Numbered from the stretch's first letter, positions 17,841 through 29,164 are shown. The stretch: 38,965 nt of DNA from Enterococcus mundtii (GCF_002947535.1 NZ_PUAP01000040.1:1-38965), one strand, 5' to 3'. The notes: generated from the sequence alone by a model not told the origin. Numbers and translations are program-made.

Positions 17841-18839
17841 TTAGACAGACCTATCCAGTCTCCATGTCTCCCTGTCTTTATATTCATTGATTTCTTTTTG
17901 AAACATTTCAGGTGTATACACATTACGCCAATAATATAAATTGTTCTGTTGATATTGATAAATGATAGCTAAAATTGAATTATTCAATTGTTCGCTTAAA
18001 CTAAGGTAATCCGTGTTAAACATCCATTCGTTATAAAAATCCCCATGTATTCCATAGCCTAATTGGTAAGGGGAACAAACGAATAAAGAAATACCGCCGT
18101 AACTAATTGTATACTCTTCATTAGACAAATAACGTCTAGGATCATTAGGTTCATCTTCTTCAGGATCATAAGGAAATTCAGCGAAAAAGAAGCCAACTTC
18201 TGGATCAAAATCAATATATGAGTCATCACGAATCACAGATAATCGAGAATCTAATTGATTTAACTGAGTTTCTAGAAATTCCGTATTCTGTTCGACAGCC
18301 GCCAAAGGTCGATGCTTGGGGTCAGTGAAACTAATCGGCGAACTAACGAGTTCTCCTGGTCCAATGAATTGTGATGGTCGATTATAAGGTTTTAACCTTT
18401 CCTGTTCCAATTGTTTTTCTGTAAATAAGTCTTTCCAATAGAACAGGTTATGTACTTGATAATCATGGATGACTTTTAAGATAGCTCGGTCAATCACTTT
18501 TACTGCTTGTCTAGAAGAATCTGAAGCCCCGCTCGGTTTTCTATAATATTCGTAAATTTGTTCATCGTAAGGCGTAAACCAATAAAGAGGATAACCTCTA
18601 TATCTAAGCAGATACTCCGAATACACAAAATGTTCCATCGGATGATTCAGCACACGAGGATCCCAATAAATCGACGAAAGTTGTGGAAAGATTTCTGGAC
18701 CATAATCAATAAAGTTATCATTGTGGATCAAGGTCAAGTCTGGATCGATTGCTTGAAATTTTTGGGTCAGTTCTTCTGTCATTTTTCGAATCTTAGCTTG
18801 TGGTCGACGGTTGGGATCGACAAAGGGGAAGAAGGTCAT
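17841..18839 (-). CDS. Array copy 1 (promoter-proximal): candidate immunity paralogue
   Basis: This is the first gene of the array in transcription order. It has 332 residues and is preceded by AAAGGA, a different upstream context from the other copies. Half one spans about 5-150 (FVDPNRRP 6-13, IDYGP 44-48, YSEY 73-76, YQVHNLFYW 127-135). Half two spans about 169-332 (FTDPKHRP 171-178, IDFDP 209-213, YDPEEDEPNDP 224-234, YQQNNLYYW). In half two the usual IDFGP is IDFDP. The C-terminal segment (WMFNTDYL, ETWRLDRSV) is shared only with copy 3. There is no signal peptide. The family is unrecognised. Confidence 0.75.
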   Translation of the reverse strand: MTFFPFVDPNRRPQAKIRKMTEELTQKFQAIDPDLTLIHNDNFIDYGPEIFPQLSSIYWDPRVLNHPMEHFVYSEYLLRYRGYPLYWFTPYDEQIYEYYRKPSGASDSSRQAVKVIDRAILKVIHDYQVHNLFYWKDLFTEKQLEQERLKPYNRPSQFIGPGELVSSPISFTDPKHRPLAAVEQNTEFLETQLNQLDSRLSVIRDDSYIDFDPEVGFFFAEFPYDPEEDEPNDPRRYLSNEEYTISYGGISLFVCSPYQLGYGIHGDFYNEWMFNTDYLSLSEQLNNSILAIIYQYQQNNLYYWRNVYTPEMFQKEINEYKDRETWRLDRSV

Positions 18840-18944
18840 AATCGTTTTTCCTTTCTATGCTATAAAAGTTTTTTAAATTAAAGTGTGACATGTAAATAAG
18901 GAGTGTGGGGGACTGTTTTTTCGTCAATCAGAAAAAAATGGGGA

Positions 18945-18973
18945 TTTATAATGAAACAAGCAATATCTGCCTA
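18945..18973 (-). promoter_or_regulatory. Candidate promoter of the paralogue array
   Basis: On the minus strand, TAGGCA (18968-18973) and TATAAA (18945-18950) are separated by 17 bp, about 105 nt upstream of the copy 1 start. The match is moderate. Because the argR terminator lies upstream, the array needs its own promoter in this interval. Confidence 0.4.
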
Positions 18974-19176
18974 ATTCAAAGTTAAATAAGCTTTATATTA
19001 TTTTTAGCGCTTGTTGTGATTCTCAATGATATTTGTATTTATTCTACTAGTGGAAAACATTACTATTGTTGTTTCTATGAGGCAATTGAGTACGAGGTAT
19101 ATTGGAACTATCGTAGTAACGGAAGGTTAAGTCAACTTGAGAGAGGTTCATGGTTCTTCTCCAGTATTGATTTAAA

Positions 19177-19209
19177 TAAAAAAAGATGCTGGCAAATTTC
19201 ACCAACATC
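19177..19209 (-). terminator. argR terminator
   Basis: On the minus strand GATGTTGG (19209-19202) pairs with CCAGCATC (19192-19185) with one G-U pair and a 9-nt loop, followed by seven T. It begins about 37 nt after the argR stop and insulates the toxin-immunity array from argR transcription. Confidence 0.75.
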
Positions 19210-19245
19210 AAAAAATATATATACAATTACTATCTGTTATGGCAT

Positions 19246-19725
19246 TTAAAAAATTGTTGCTGTAGTGGGATGATGCAAGAAGTTTTCAACTAATTGCGCA
19301 TCTTCATCATCTTTCGAAATAATGATCGTTGTATCAAAACCAGCAATCGTACTAACGATATGAGGTGGTTTGATCTCATCTAGCACAGCAGCGAACAATG
19401 GCGCGTTGTCTGGTAAAGTATGGACGATAGTCAAAAAATGAACTCGTTCCACTTTTAACACGATATCTTCAATCATTTGGATCAAACGTTTTTCATCTTC
19501 GCTTTTTGATTCAGCTGTTTCCTTTTCTTTGAACAGGACAAAATGGGAAACACCATTCTCATCAGGCGCTTTGACGATTTTTAAGTCACGTATATCTCTT
19601 GAGATCGTTGCTTGGGTAGCAGATACACCCATTTCGGTCAGCTTAGCTAACATTTCATCTTGTGTACGGATCGTATAATCTTCAATGATTTGTTTAATCA
19701 ACAAGTGTCGCTCATTTTTTCGCAT
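19246..19725 (-). CDS. argR: Arginine repressor, ArgR/AhrC family
   Basis: This 159-residue regulator has an N-terminal winged helix (about 1-70, with ATQATISRDIRDL as recognition region). Its C-terminal oligomerisation and arginine-binding domain spans about 85-159. Such proteins bind ARG boxes as hexamers with arginine and control arginine biosynthesis and breakdown. The arginine-contact segment here reads AGFDTTIIIS, whereas typical arginine-binding members have GDDT, so one of two adjacent aspartates is replaced by Phe. Several lactic acid bacteria carry ArgR paralogues in which one partner binds arginine poorly, so this could be such a subunit. AAAGGAGA precedes the ATG. The gene stands alone, oriented away from rpsB. 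Confidence 0.92.
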   Translation of the reverse strand: MRKNERHLLIKQIIEDYTIRTQDEMLAKLTEMGVSATQATISRDIRDLKIVKAPDENGVSHFVLFKEKETAESKSEDEKRLIQMIEDIVLKVERVHFLTIVHTLPDNAPLFAAVLDEIKPPHIVSTIAGFDTTIIISKDDEDAQLVENFLHHPTTATIF

Positions 19726-20099
19726 TTTAGTTCTCCTTTAACGAAACTTTTCACAAGTATCATAACAAAAAAACGTTGAATTGCCCACCTTTATTTTCCA
19801 GTTGCCTGTTTATTTTTTCACGAACTGCTTATAAAAAAACACGGAAAGAAACTGAAATGATGTGAGTGAGAAAAAGAAGAGACAAAAAAATAAGCAAGTT
19901 GATTTTTTTTCTTGAAATTTAGGTCCAATTCAGTTAAACTATTGAATGTTGAGCAGAAAAAGATTACTTTGGTGTATCTGACATCTCTACTCAATAAATC
20001 CACATTCTTGTTGGATCGTTGGTCGGTGCTTGAAAAAGTTGGCTAGCGAGTTGGAAGACAAGAAGAGGGAAAATAAAAACCAAATCGGAGGAAACAAAC
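19726..20099 (+). other. Intergenic region and rpsB leader
   Basis: This gap separates divergent argR and rpsB and contains no gene. Besides the rpsB promoter it holds a transcribed leader of about 150 nt (from about 19947) with a short ATCCA/TGGAT hairpin (about 20000-20020) and the strong AATCGGAGG ribosome site. A long leader before rpsB could mediate autoregulation by S2, but I recognise no described motif. Confidence 0.4.
19912..19940 (+). promoter_or_regulatory. rpsB promoter
   Basis: -35 TTGAAA (19912-19917), a 17-bp spacer and -10 TAAACT (19935-19940) form a good sigma-A-type promoter, placing the start about 150 nt upstream of rpsB. Confidence 0.65.
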
Positions 20100-20882
20100 A
20101 TGGCAGTAATTTCAATGAAACAATTACTAGAAGCCGGCGTACACTTTGGTCACCAAACTCGTCGCTGGAACCCAAAAATGAAGAAATACATCTTCACAGA
20201 AAGAAACGGAATCTACATTATTGACTTGCAAAAAACAGTTAAATTAGTAGATGCAGCTTACGATTACATGAAGAGCGTAGCAGAAGAAGGCGGCGTTGCT
20301 TTATTCGTAGGTACGAAAAAACAAGCACAAGAAGCAATCAAAGATGAAGCAACTCGTGCTGGACAATACTTTGTAAACCACCGTTGGTTAGGTGGAACAT
20401 TGACAAACTGGGATACGATCCAAAAACGTATCGCTCGTTTGAAACAAATCAATGCAATGGAAGAAGATGGAACTTTTGCAGTTCTACCTAAAAAAGAAGT
20501 TGCTGGTTTGAACAAACAACGTGAACGTCTTGAAAAATTCTTAGGTGGTATCGCTGATATGCCAAGAATCCCAGATGTAATGTACATCGTTGACCCACGT
20601 AAAGAACGCATTGCCGTTCAAGAAGCACACAAATTGAATATCCCAATCGTAGCAATGGTTGATACAAACTGCGATCCAGATGAGATCGATGTAGTTATCC
20701 CATCAAACGACGACGCGATCCGTGCCGTTAAATTGATTACTTCAAAAATGGCTGATGCTTTCATCGAAGGAAATCAAGGGGAAGATCAAGTAGTTGAAGA
20801 AGATTTTTCAGCAGAAAACACAGCGACTTCAATCGAAGAAATCGTTGATGTTGTTGAAGGCGACAACTCTTCAGCAGAATAA
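20100..20882 (+). CDS. rpsB: Small-subunit ribosomal protein S2
   Basis: S2 is a late-assembling 30S protein at the head-body junction. The 260-residue sequence has the family start [20 protein letters not shown], then [12 protein letters not shown], the helical insertion and the signature [13 protein letters not shown]. An acidic tail ([10 protein letters not shown] to the end) extends a little beyond the globular part, as in other lactobacilli. The ATG follows ATCGGAGG. rpsB and tsf form the usual pair but are separated by a strong terminator, which likely lowers EF-Ts relative to S2. Confidence 0.98.
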   Translation: MAVISMKQLLEAGVHFGHQTRRWNPKMKKYIFTERNGIYIIDLQKTVKLVDAAYDYMKSVAEEGGVALFVGTKKQAQEAIKDEATRAGQYFVNHRWLGGTLTNWDTIQKRIARLKQINAMEEDGTFAVLPKKEVAGLNKQRERLEKFLGGIADMPRIPDVMYIVDPRKERIAVQEAHKLNIPIVAMVDTNCDPDEIDVVIPSNDDAIRAVKLITSKMADAFIEGNQGEDQVVEEDFSAENTATSIEEIVDVVEGDNSSAE

Positions 20883-20896
20883 TTTTTAAATGATGG

Positions 20897-20951
20897 AGCT
20901 GTTTCAAAGGCTAGGCGACAAGCCTCACTCTCCTTTGAAACAGCTTTTTTT
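20897..20951 (+). terminator. Terminator between rpsB and tsf
   Basis: A perfect 14-bp stem, AGCTGTTTCAAAGG (20897-20910) with CCTTTGAAACAGCT (20932-20945), encloses a loop with a small internal AGGC/GCCT hairpin and is followed by seven T. tsf then needs read-through, since no separate promoter is obvious in the remaining 33 bp. Confidence 0.92.
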
Positions 20952-20984
20952 AAAGAAAAAGCACACAACTAGGAGGAAGTAAAA

Positions 20985-21866
20985 ATGGCAGACGTTACAG
21001 CTAAAATGGTAAAAGAACTACGCGATATGACTGGCGTAGGGATGATGGATGCGAAAAAAGCATTGGTTGAAGTTGAAGGTGACATTGAAAAAGCAGTAGA
21101 TCTTTTACGTGAAAAAGGAATGGCAAAAGCTGCGAAGAAAAACGATCGTATCGCCGCTGAAGGTCTTGCTTCAGTTGCAGTGAAAGGTAACGCTGCAGCA
21201 ATCGTTGAAGTAAACTCAGAAACAGACTTCGTTTCTAAAAACGAAATGTTCCAAGACTTAGTAAAAGAAATCGCTGAACTAGTTGCTGAAAACAAACCAG
21301 CTGACATGGATGAAGCAATGAAAATCAAAACATCAAAAGGAACAGTTGAATCTGACTTGATCGAAGCAACACAAGTTATCGGAGAAAAAATCAGCTTCCG
21401 TCGTTTTGAAGTAATCGAAAAAGATGACAACGCTGCATTTGGTGGTTACCTACACATGGGTGGACGTATTGCTGTATTAGCTGTTTTAGAAGGAACAACT
21501 GACGAAACAGTAGCTAGAGACGTAGCTATGCACGTAGCAGCGATCAACCCTCGTTATGTAAACGAAACACAAATCCCTGAAGCTGAATTAGACCACGAAC
21601 GTACAGTCTTGACTGAACAAGCGTTGAACGAAGGCAAACCAGCGAACATCGTTGAAAAAATGGTTGAAGGACGCTTGAACAAATTCAAAGCTGAAATCGC
21701 ATTGGTTGACCAACCATTCGTTAAAGATCCTGATATGACTGTTGAAAAATATGTTGCTTCTAAAGGCGCAACTGTGAAAACATTCGTCCGCTTTGAAGTC
21801 GGCGAAGGTATCGAAAAACGTGAAGATAACTTTGTAGAAGAAGTAATGAACCAAGTGAAAAAATAA
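20985..21866 (+). CDS. tsf: Translation elongation factor Ts
   Basis: EF-Ts is the guanine-nucleotide exchange factor that recycles EF-Tu. The 293-residue protein starts with the N-terminal UBA-like domain ([20 protein letters not shown]). The core carries [15 protein letters not shown], whose TDFV contacts EF-Tu. The C-terminal module ends [10 protein letters not shown]-like (in [13 protein letters not shown]). ATG follows AGGAGG. It is co-oriented with rpsB and expressed at least partly by read-through of the intervening terminator. Confidence 0.98.
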   Translation: MADVTAKMVKELRDMTGVGMMDAKKALVEVEGDIEKAVDLLREKGMAKAAKKNDRIAAEGLASVAVKGNAAAIVEVNSETDFVSKNEMFQDLVKEIAELVAENKPADMDEAMKIKTSKGTVESDLIEATQVIGEKISFRRFEVIEKDDNAAFGGYLHMGGRIAVLAVLEGTTDETVARDVAMHVAAINPRYVNETQIPEAELDHERTVLTEQALNEGKPANIVEKMVEGRLNKFKAEIALVDQPFVKDPDMTVEKYVASKGATVKTFVRFEVGEGIEKREDNFVEEVMNQVKK

Positions 21867-21977
21867 TCCAGTTTACGGACTTGATTAATGGTACGATGTT
21901 TGGTCCAAAGAAAATGAAGATCATACTGCGTTTTCTTTGTGACCACATCGGTTCCATCGCTTATTTGAATGAAATGA

Positions 21978-22823
<846 letters not shown>

Positions 22824-22826
22824 ACA

Positions 22827-23384
22827 ATGGCAGATGCAATTATGACAGAAGCAAAAGACAAGATGCAAAAAGCAGCACAAAATCTACAACGTGAACTTGG
22901 ACAGATCCGTGCCGGTCGTGCGAATGCGAGCTTATTAGATCGTATCACTGTTAATTATTATGGCGCACCAACACCATTGAACCAATTAGCATCGATCCAG
23001 ATCCCAGAAGCAAGAGTATTGATGATCACACCATTCGATAAAAGTGTGCTTCAAGACATTGAAAAATCGATCATGGCAAGCGACATCGGTATCAGCCCGA
23101 CAAATGACGGAAATGTGATTCGCTTAGTCATTCCTCAGTTAACAGAAGAACGTCGGAAAGAATTAGCAAAAGACGTGAAAAAAGAAGCTGAAAATGCGAA
23201 AATCGCTGTTCGTAACATTCGTCGCGATGCAATCGATGAATACAAAAAACAACAAAAAAATGGCGATATCACAGAAGATGATTTGCGCGACTTAGAAAAA
23301 GAAGTGCAAACTTTGACAGATAACAGTATCAAAGAAGTGGATAATATTGCTGCAGACAAAGAAAAAGAATTGCTTGAAGTATAA
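22827..23384 (+). CDS. frr: Ribosome recycling factor
   Basis: RRF splits post-termination ribosomes together with EF-G. The 185-residue length is standard. The family features are the three-helix-bundle sequence with [14 protein letters not shown] near the N-terminus and [20 protein letters not shown], with VRNIRRDA after it. ATG follows AGGGGGAAA. It is the second gene of the pyrH-frr transcript, which ends at a terminator right after it. Confidence 0.97.
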   Translation: MADAIMTEAKDKMQKAAQNLQRELGQIRAGRANASLLDRITVNYYGAPTPLNQLASIQIPEARVLMITPFDKSVLQDIEKSIMASDIGISPTNDGNVIRLVIPQLTEERRKELAKDVKKEAENAKIAVRNIRRDAIDEYKKQQKNGDITEDDLRDLEKEVQTLTDNSIKEVDNIAADKEKELLEV

Positions 23385-23395
23385 GAATCAATAAA

Positions 23396-23433
23396 AACAG
23401 GTGGACAGTGAGAAGTGCTGTCTCCTGTTTTTT
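23396..23433 (+). terminator. frr terminator
   Basis: AACAGGTGGACAG (23396-23408) pairs with CTGTCTCCTGTT (23418-23429) with a bulge, followed by a T run. It starts 12 nt after the frr stop. Confidence 0.85.
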
Positions 23434-23464
23434 GCTTTTTGACTAAGAAAAACTAAAAAATCTT

Positions 23465-23523
23465 TTGAATTTGCGTAAAAAAAGGGCTATACCATAGGAA
23501 ATAACGATAGATATTGCTATAAT
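23465..23523 (+). promoter_or_regulatory. Candidate promoter(s) of uppS-cdsA
   Basis: Two possible promoters overlap. TTGAAT (23465-23470) with TATACC (23488-23493) has a 17-bp spacer. An extended -10, TGCTATAAT (23515-23523), lies closer to the gene. Both lie between the frr terminator and uppS. Confidence 0.5.
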
Positions 23524-23564
23524 GGTAAAGATAGTTGTAATTTTTTAGTATGGGAGGAAAAAGA

Positions 23565-24371
23565 ATGTTACGTTTTTTTCCGCAAAAAAACAAATATATT
23601 CAAGAAAAAAGTGAGCACCATTTTGATGCGCAGAGGGATATCCCGAAACATATCGCCATCATCATGGATGGGAATGGTCGTTGGGCACAAAACCGTCGTC
23701 TTCCACGGGTAGCTGGACACAAAGAAGGCATGGAAACCGTTAAGAAAGTCACTAAAAAAGCTTCTCGACTTGGGGTGAAAGTATTAACACTCTATGCTTT
23801 TTCTACCGAAAATTGGAAACGTCCAAAAGATGAAGTCAATTTTTTGATGCAATTACCAGTAGACTTTTTTGATACGTTCGTCCCTGAGTTGATTGCTGAA
23901 AATGTCAAGGTACAGGTGATGGGCTATGAAGAACTTTTGCCGGAGCATACGCAAGATGCAGTACGCCGTGCCATTGAACAAACCAAAGAAAATACGGGGA
24001 TGATCCTAAACTTTGCATTGAATTATGGTAGTCGGGCAGAAATCATCTCTGCAGTCAAAGCAATCAGTGAACAAGTAAAAGAAAACGATCTTTCTACGGA
24101 AGACATCAACGAGGAGATGATCGCGGATCATTTGATGACCGGTTTCTTACCTCCGGAACTTCGCGATCCAGGATTAGTCATCCGGACAAGTGGCGAAGAA
24201 CGGATCAGTAATTTCTTATTGTGGCAGATTGCTTATAGTGAATTATATTTTTCAAAAGCCTTATGGCCAGATTTTGACGGCGCTCATTTAGAAGAAGCAA
24301 TCGCTTCTTATCAGCATCGAGACCGTCGTTTTGGTGGCGTAAAAAGTGTAGATAAAGGAGAACAATCATGA
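23565..24371 (+). CDS. uppS: Isoprenyl transferase (undecaprenyl diphosphate synthase)
   Basis: UppS condenses isopentenyl diphosphate onto farnesyl diphosphate to make the C55 lipid carrier for peptidoglycan and wall polymers. ATG 23565 is preferred because GGGAGG lies 8 nt upstream; the in-frame ATG at 23550 overlaps that site. The result is 268 residues. It has the catalytic segment [12 protein letters not shown] (Asp35), [15 protein letters not shown] and the C-terminal [20 protein letters not shown] signature. Its stop overlaps the cdsA start (ATGA), so the two are translationally coupled. Confidence 0.96.
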   Translation: MLRFFPQKNKYIQEKSEHHFDAQRDIPKHIAIIMDGNGRWAQNRRLPRVAGHKEGMETVKKVTKKASRLGVKVLTLYAFSTENWKRPKDEVNFLMQLPVDFFDTFVPELIAENVKVQVMGYEELLPEHTQDAVRRAIEQTKENTGMILNFALNYGSRAEIISAVKAISEQVKENDLSTEDINEEMIADHLMTGFLPPELRDPGLVIRTSGEERISNFLLWQIAYSELYFSKALWPDFDGAHLEEAIASYQHRDRRFGGVKSVDKGEQS

Positions 24372-25168
24372 AACAACGTGTGATCACTGCGGTCGTAGCA
24401 TTGGCATTATTTATTCCGATCATTTGGATCGGAGGAATTGGTCTTGAGCTAGTAGCGGCTTTGTTAGCAGTAGTTGGTGTCTATGAACTTTTTCGTATGA
24501 AAGGATTGACACTATTAAGTTTTGAAGGAGTTCTTTCTGCCATCGGTGCAGTTTTTCTTGTCTTGCCGAAAGAGCGTTGGTTTTTCTTTCTACCTGAACA
24601 AACAAATGAATTTATGTTGTTTTATTTGACTGTGATGATCCTATTGGGTGCCGCTGTCTTCTCAAAAAATATGTATACGATCGATGAAGCTGGATTTCCA
24701 GTTGTTACTAGTTTATATGTTGGTTTTGGTTTTCAAAACTTTGTTAGTGCGCGTACAGAGGGAATCAATGTGTTGCTTTTTGGTTTATTCATCGTTTGGG
24801 CAACCGATATTGGCGCATATCTAGTCGGTAGACGTTTTGGTAAGCGTAAGCTATGGCCAGACATCTCACCCAATAAAACGATTGAAGGTGCATTGGGAGG
24901 CATAGGTAGTGCGTTAGTTGTTGCCTTACTGTATTTCTTACTTTATCCGCCACAAGAATTGTTTGGACATGGCTTATTCGTCATGTTACTCCTAACGATC
25001 GTTTTATCGATCGTCGGACAATTTGGCGATCTAGTAGAGTCGGCGATTAAACGCCACTACGAGGTCAAAGATTCAGGGAACATTTTACCTGGACATGGTG
25101 GGATCTTAGATCGATTCGATAGTCTATTGTTCGTCTTTCCTGTCATGTACTTGTTTGGATTGATATAA
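24368..25168 (+). CDS. cdsA: Phosphatidate cytidylyltransferase (CDP-DAG synthase)
   Basis: CdsA makes CDP-diacylglycerol from phosphatidic acid and CTP, the branch point to membrane phospholipids. The 266-residue protein is strongly hydrophobic with about seven to eight membrane helices. It carries the C-terminal family signature [20 protein letters not shown]. It overlaps uppS by 4 nt, so it depends on that transcript. A long hairpin follows the gene. Confidence 0.95.
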   Translation: MKQRVITAVVALALFIPIIWIGGIGLELVAALLAVVGVYELFRMKGLTLLSFEGVLSAIGAVFLVLPKERWFFFLPEQTNEFMLFYLTVMILLGAAVFSKNMYTIDEAGFPVVTSLYVGFGFQNFVSARTEGINVLLFGLFIVWATDIGAYLVGRRFGKRKLWPDISPNKTIEGALGGIGSALVVALLYFLLYPPQELFGHGLFVMLLLTIVLSIVGQFGDLVESAIKRHYEVKDSGNILPGHGGILDRFDSLLFVFPVMYLFGLI

Positions 25169-25170
25169 AT

Positions 25171-25266
25171 AAAAATTCTGTAAAAGAAGCTTCCGAAGCC
25201 AAAAGTTTTTCGTCCGTCAATAAGACACGATCGGTGAGGAGATTCTTTACAGGATTTTTATTTTTT
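25171..25266 (+). terminator. Long hairpin/terminator after cdsA
   Basis: The sequence around 25171-25188 (AAAAATTCTGTAAAAGAA) pairs with TTCTTTACAGGATTTTT (25243-25259) with a bulge and one G-U pair, followed by ATTTTTT. The roughly 54-nt loop is larger than in a classic terminator. Confidence 0.6.
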
Positions 25267-25282
25267 ACATGTTAATCGGTGC

Positions 25283-25311
25283 TTGGTGAAGTGTCGATAA
25301 TATGGTAAAAT
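25283..25311 (+). promoter_or_regulatory. rseP promoter
   Basis: TTGGTG (25283-25288), a 17-bp spacer and TAAAAT (25306-25311) preceded by TGG, an extended -10. It lies just after the cdsA hairpin and about 45 nt before the rseP ribosome site. Confidence 0.55.
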
Positions 25312-25368
25312 TAAGTAGTTTTATTTTTAACTGAATAAAAAATAATGATAAATGTAAAGGAGAATAGG

Positions 25369-26637
25369 ATGAGAACAATTATCACGTTCATTATCGTTTT
25401 TGGCATCTTAGTGATCGTACATGAATTTGGCCATTTCTTCTTTGCGAAACGATCAGGAATCCTAGTTCGCGAGTTTGCGATTGGCATGGGACCTAAAATC
25501 TACGGTCATCAAGCAAAAGACGGCACGACTTATACATTGCGTTTGTTACCGATCGGTGGCTATGTGAGAATGGCTGGGAATGGGGACGACGAAACAGAAA
25601 TGGCCCCAGGAATGCCGTTATCACTCTTGATGGATTCAGATCATGTCGTAAAGAAAATCAATTTAAGCAAAAAAATCCAATTGACCAATGCGATCCCGAT
25701 GGAATTGATCCGTTATGATCTTGATGAAGCACTCACGATCACAGGTTATGTGAATGGTGATGAAACGCAAGAAGTAACGTATGCAGTGGATCACGATGCT
25801 TCGATCATCGAGGCGGATGGGACTGAATTGAGGATCGCACCGAGAGATGTGCAGTTCCAATCAGCAAAATTATGGCAACGAATGTTGACTAACTTTGCGG
25901 GTCCAATGAATAATTTTATTTTAGCGATTCTATTATTCATCGTATTAGCATTCATGCAAGGCGGTGTGACAGTCACAAATACCAACCAAATCGGTGTTGT
26001 TACGCCAGATGGAGCTGCGGCTGCAGCCGGACTGAAAGAAAATGATGAAATTCTTTCAGTAGAGGGGAAATCGATCCAAACCTGGAATGATCTGACAGCG
26101 ATCATTACTGAAAATCCAGATAAACCACTTGATTTTGAAGTTGAACGAAATGGACAGGTTTCTTCTGTTGAAGTGACACCGAAAGCAATTGAGTCGAATG
26201 GTGAAAAAATTGGTCAACTTGGGATACAAGCGCCAATGAAAACTGGCTTCTTCGATAAGATCATCGGTGGAACACAACGTGCATTTAGTAGCTCTTTGGA
26301 AATATTCAAAGCATTAGGTTCATTATTTACCGGCTTTAGCTTGGACAAATTAGGTGGACCGGTGATGATGTTCCAATTATCTTCTGAGGCAGCGAATCAA
26401 GGGATCATGACAGTCATTGGTTTAATGGCGATCTTATCCATGAATTTAGGGATCGTCAATTTATTACCGATCCCAGCATTAGATGGTGGAAAACTAGTTT
26501 TGAATATTTTTGAAGGTGTCCGTGGTAAACCACTTAGTCAGGAAAAAGAAGGCGTTTTGACGCTCGTTGGTTTTGGCTTCCTGATGCTATTGATGGTATT
26601 AGTGACATGGAATGACATTCAACGATTCTTTTTCTAG
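25369..26637 (+). CDS. rseP: RIP metalloprotease RseP (site-2 protease; Eep-type)
   Basis: This membrane zinc protease cleaves transmembrane segments. In enterococci the orthologue Eep processes peptide-pheromone precursors and RsiV-type anti-sigma factors. ATG 25369 is chosen because AAAGGAGAAT lies just upstream; the result is 422 residues. The zinc motif HEFGH is at 18-22 in the first membrane helix. A central PDZ domain spans about 190-270 (GVVTPDGAAAAAGLKENDEI). The second catalytic motif is NLLPIPALDGGKL near the C-terminus, in later membrane helices. It precedes proS, a common arrangement. Confidence 0.94.
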   Translation: MRTIITFIIVFGILVIVHEFGHFFFAKRSGILVREFAIGMGPKIYGHQAKDGTTYTLRLLPIGGYVRMAGNGDDETEMAPGMPLSLLMDSDHVVKKINLSKKIQLTNAIPMELIRYDLDEALTITGYVNGDETQEVTYAVDHDASIIEADGTELRIAPRDVQFQSAKLWQRMLTNFAGPMNNFILAILLFIVLAFMQGGVTVTNTNQIGVVTPDGAAAAAGLKENDEILSVEGKSIQTWNDLTAIITENPDKPLDFEVERNGQVSSVEVTPKAIESNGEKIGQLGIQAPMKTGFFDKIIGGTQRAFSSSLEIFKALGSLFTGFSLDKLGGPVMMFQLSSEAANQGIMTVIGLMAILSMNLGIVNLLPIPALDGGKLVLNIFEGVRGKPLSQEKEGVLTLVGFGFLMLLMVLVTWNDIQRFFF

Positions 26638-26656
26638 AAAAAGTAGGGTATAATGA

Positions 26657-28405
<1,749 letters not shown>

Positions 28406-28414
28406 ACAGAGTGG

Positions 28415-28456
28415 AAAAGTCGTATCAGTCTTTTAGAAGACGGAAGCGACTTTTTC
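28415..28456 (+). terminator. proS terminator
   Basis: AAAAGTCG (28415-28422) pairs with CGACTTTT (28447-28454), with an inner GTCTT/AAGAC stem, and a T run overlaps the 3' arm. It starts 10 nt after the proS stop. Confidence 0.8.
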
Positions 28457-28481
28457 ATTTCCTTTGGTGATTGGGATAAAG

Positions 28482-29065
28482 GGTGTTCGAAAGCTAACTT
28501 CTGCAATAGTAAGTCGAAACGTGAAAAAAATGAGTAGCTATTTTCCTACGCTCTGCTTTACTAACTCGGAGTTGCCCAGCTTTCTCACAACCTGATAAAC
28601 GGTGTTCGAAAAGCTAACCTTCAACATTAAGCTAAAAAATCAAAAAATATGAAAAGCTATTTTCTGATTTTTCATCTTACTGTTCAGGTCAAAGCGCTTT
28701 TCTCACAACCTGATGAACGGTGTTCAAGAAGCAACACTTCAATAATAAGCCAAAAAAATCAAAAATGAAAAAGCCATTTTCGATTTTTCTGTCTTATTAC
28801 TCAGTGCTGACCGCTTCTTTCACAACCTGATAAACGGTGTTCGGAAGCTAACTCCTACGATATTAAGCCAAAATTTGAAAAAATATGAGAAGCTATTTTC
28901 TCAAATTCTTTCTTAATACTCGGAGTTGCCCAGCTTTCTCACAACCTGATAAACGGTGTTCGAAAAGCTAACCTTCAACATTAAGCTAAAAAATCAAAAA
29001 ATATGAAAAGCTATTTTCTGATTTTTCATCTTACTGCTCAGGTCAAAGCGCTTTTCTCACAACCT
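28482..29065 (+). repeat. Five tandem palindromic repeat units, period about 118 bp
   Basis: Units lie at 28482-28593, 28601-28711, 28719-28828, 28836-28947 and 28955-29065, joined by 7-bp linkers (GATAAAC or GATGAAC). Each starts GGTGTTC and ends CACAACCT, and its interior folds back on itself. Units 2 and 5 are nearly identical. Arms of different units differ in paired ways: ACTCC faces GGAGT in unit 4, while ACCT faces AGGT in units 2 and 5. The ends form imperfect inverted repeats (GGTGTTCGAAAAGC against GGTTGTGAGAAAAGC). It is MITE-like, non-coding, and fills the proS-polC gap. A reverse copy lies at 7999-8109. Confidence 0.9.
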
Positions 29066-29164
29066 TAATGAAAATTTCCCCAAAAAGGGTTATACTAAAT
29101 AGTATTGAAAAGTAAGGGTCGGAAATGGAATGATTTCTGGTCTTGACAGAAAGGGCGTATATTT

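Larger units (their letters stand above)
18840..19245. other. Intergenic region between array and argR
   Basis: I see no credible gene in these 406 bp. An open frame at 19016-19249 has no ribosome site or family resemblance and overlaps the argR terminator. The region holds the array's candidate promoter and the argR terminator, both listed separately. Confidence 0.6.

Noticed and set aside
12517-18839. Array genes as surface or adhesin repeats
   Set aside because: None has a signal peptide, membrane segment or cell-wall anchor, so a surface role is not supported.
19016-19249. 77-residue open frame between the array and argR
   Set aside because: There is no ribosome site, no family resemblance, unusual Cys/Tyr content, and it runs through the argR terminator hairpin.
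28482-29065. Regular repeats that could suggest a CRISPR array
   Set aside because: The repeated unit is itself 111 bp, palindromic and nearly contiguous, with 7-bp constant linkers. There are no short identical repeats separated by unique spacers, and no cas genes are present.
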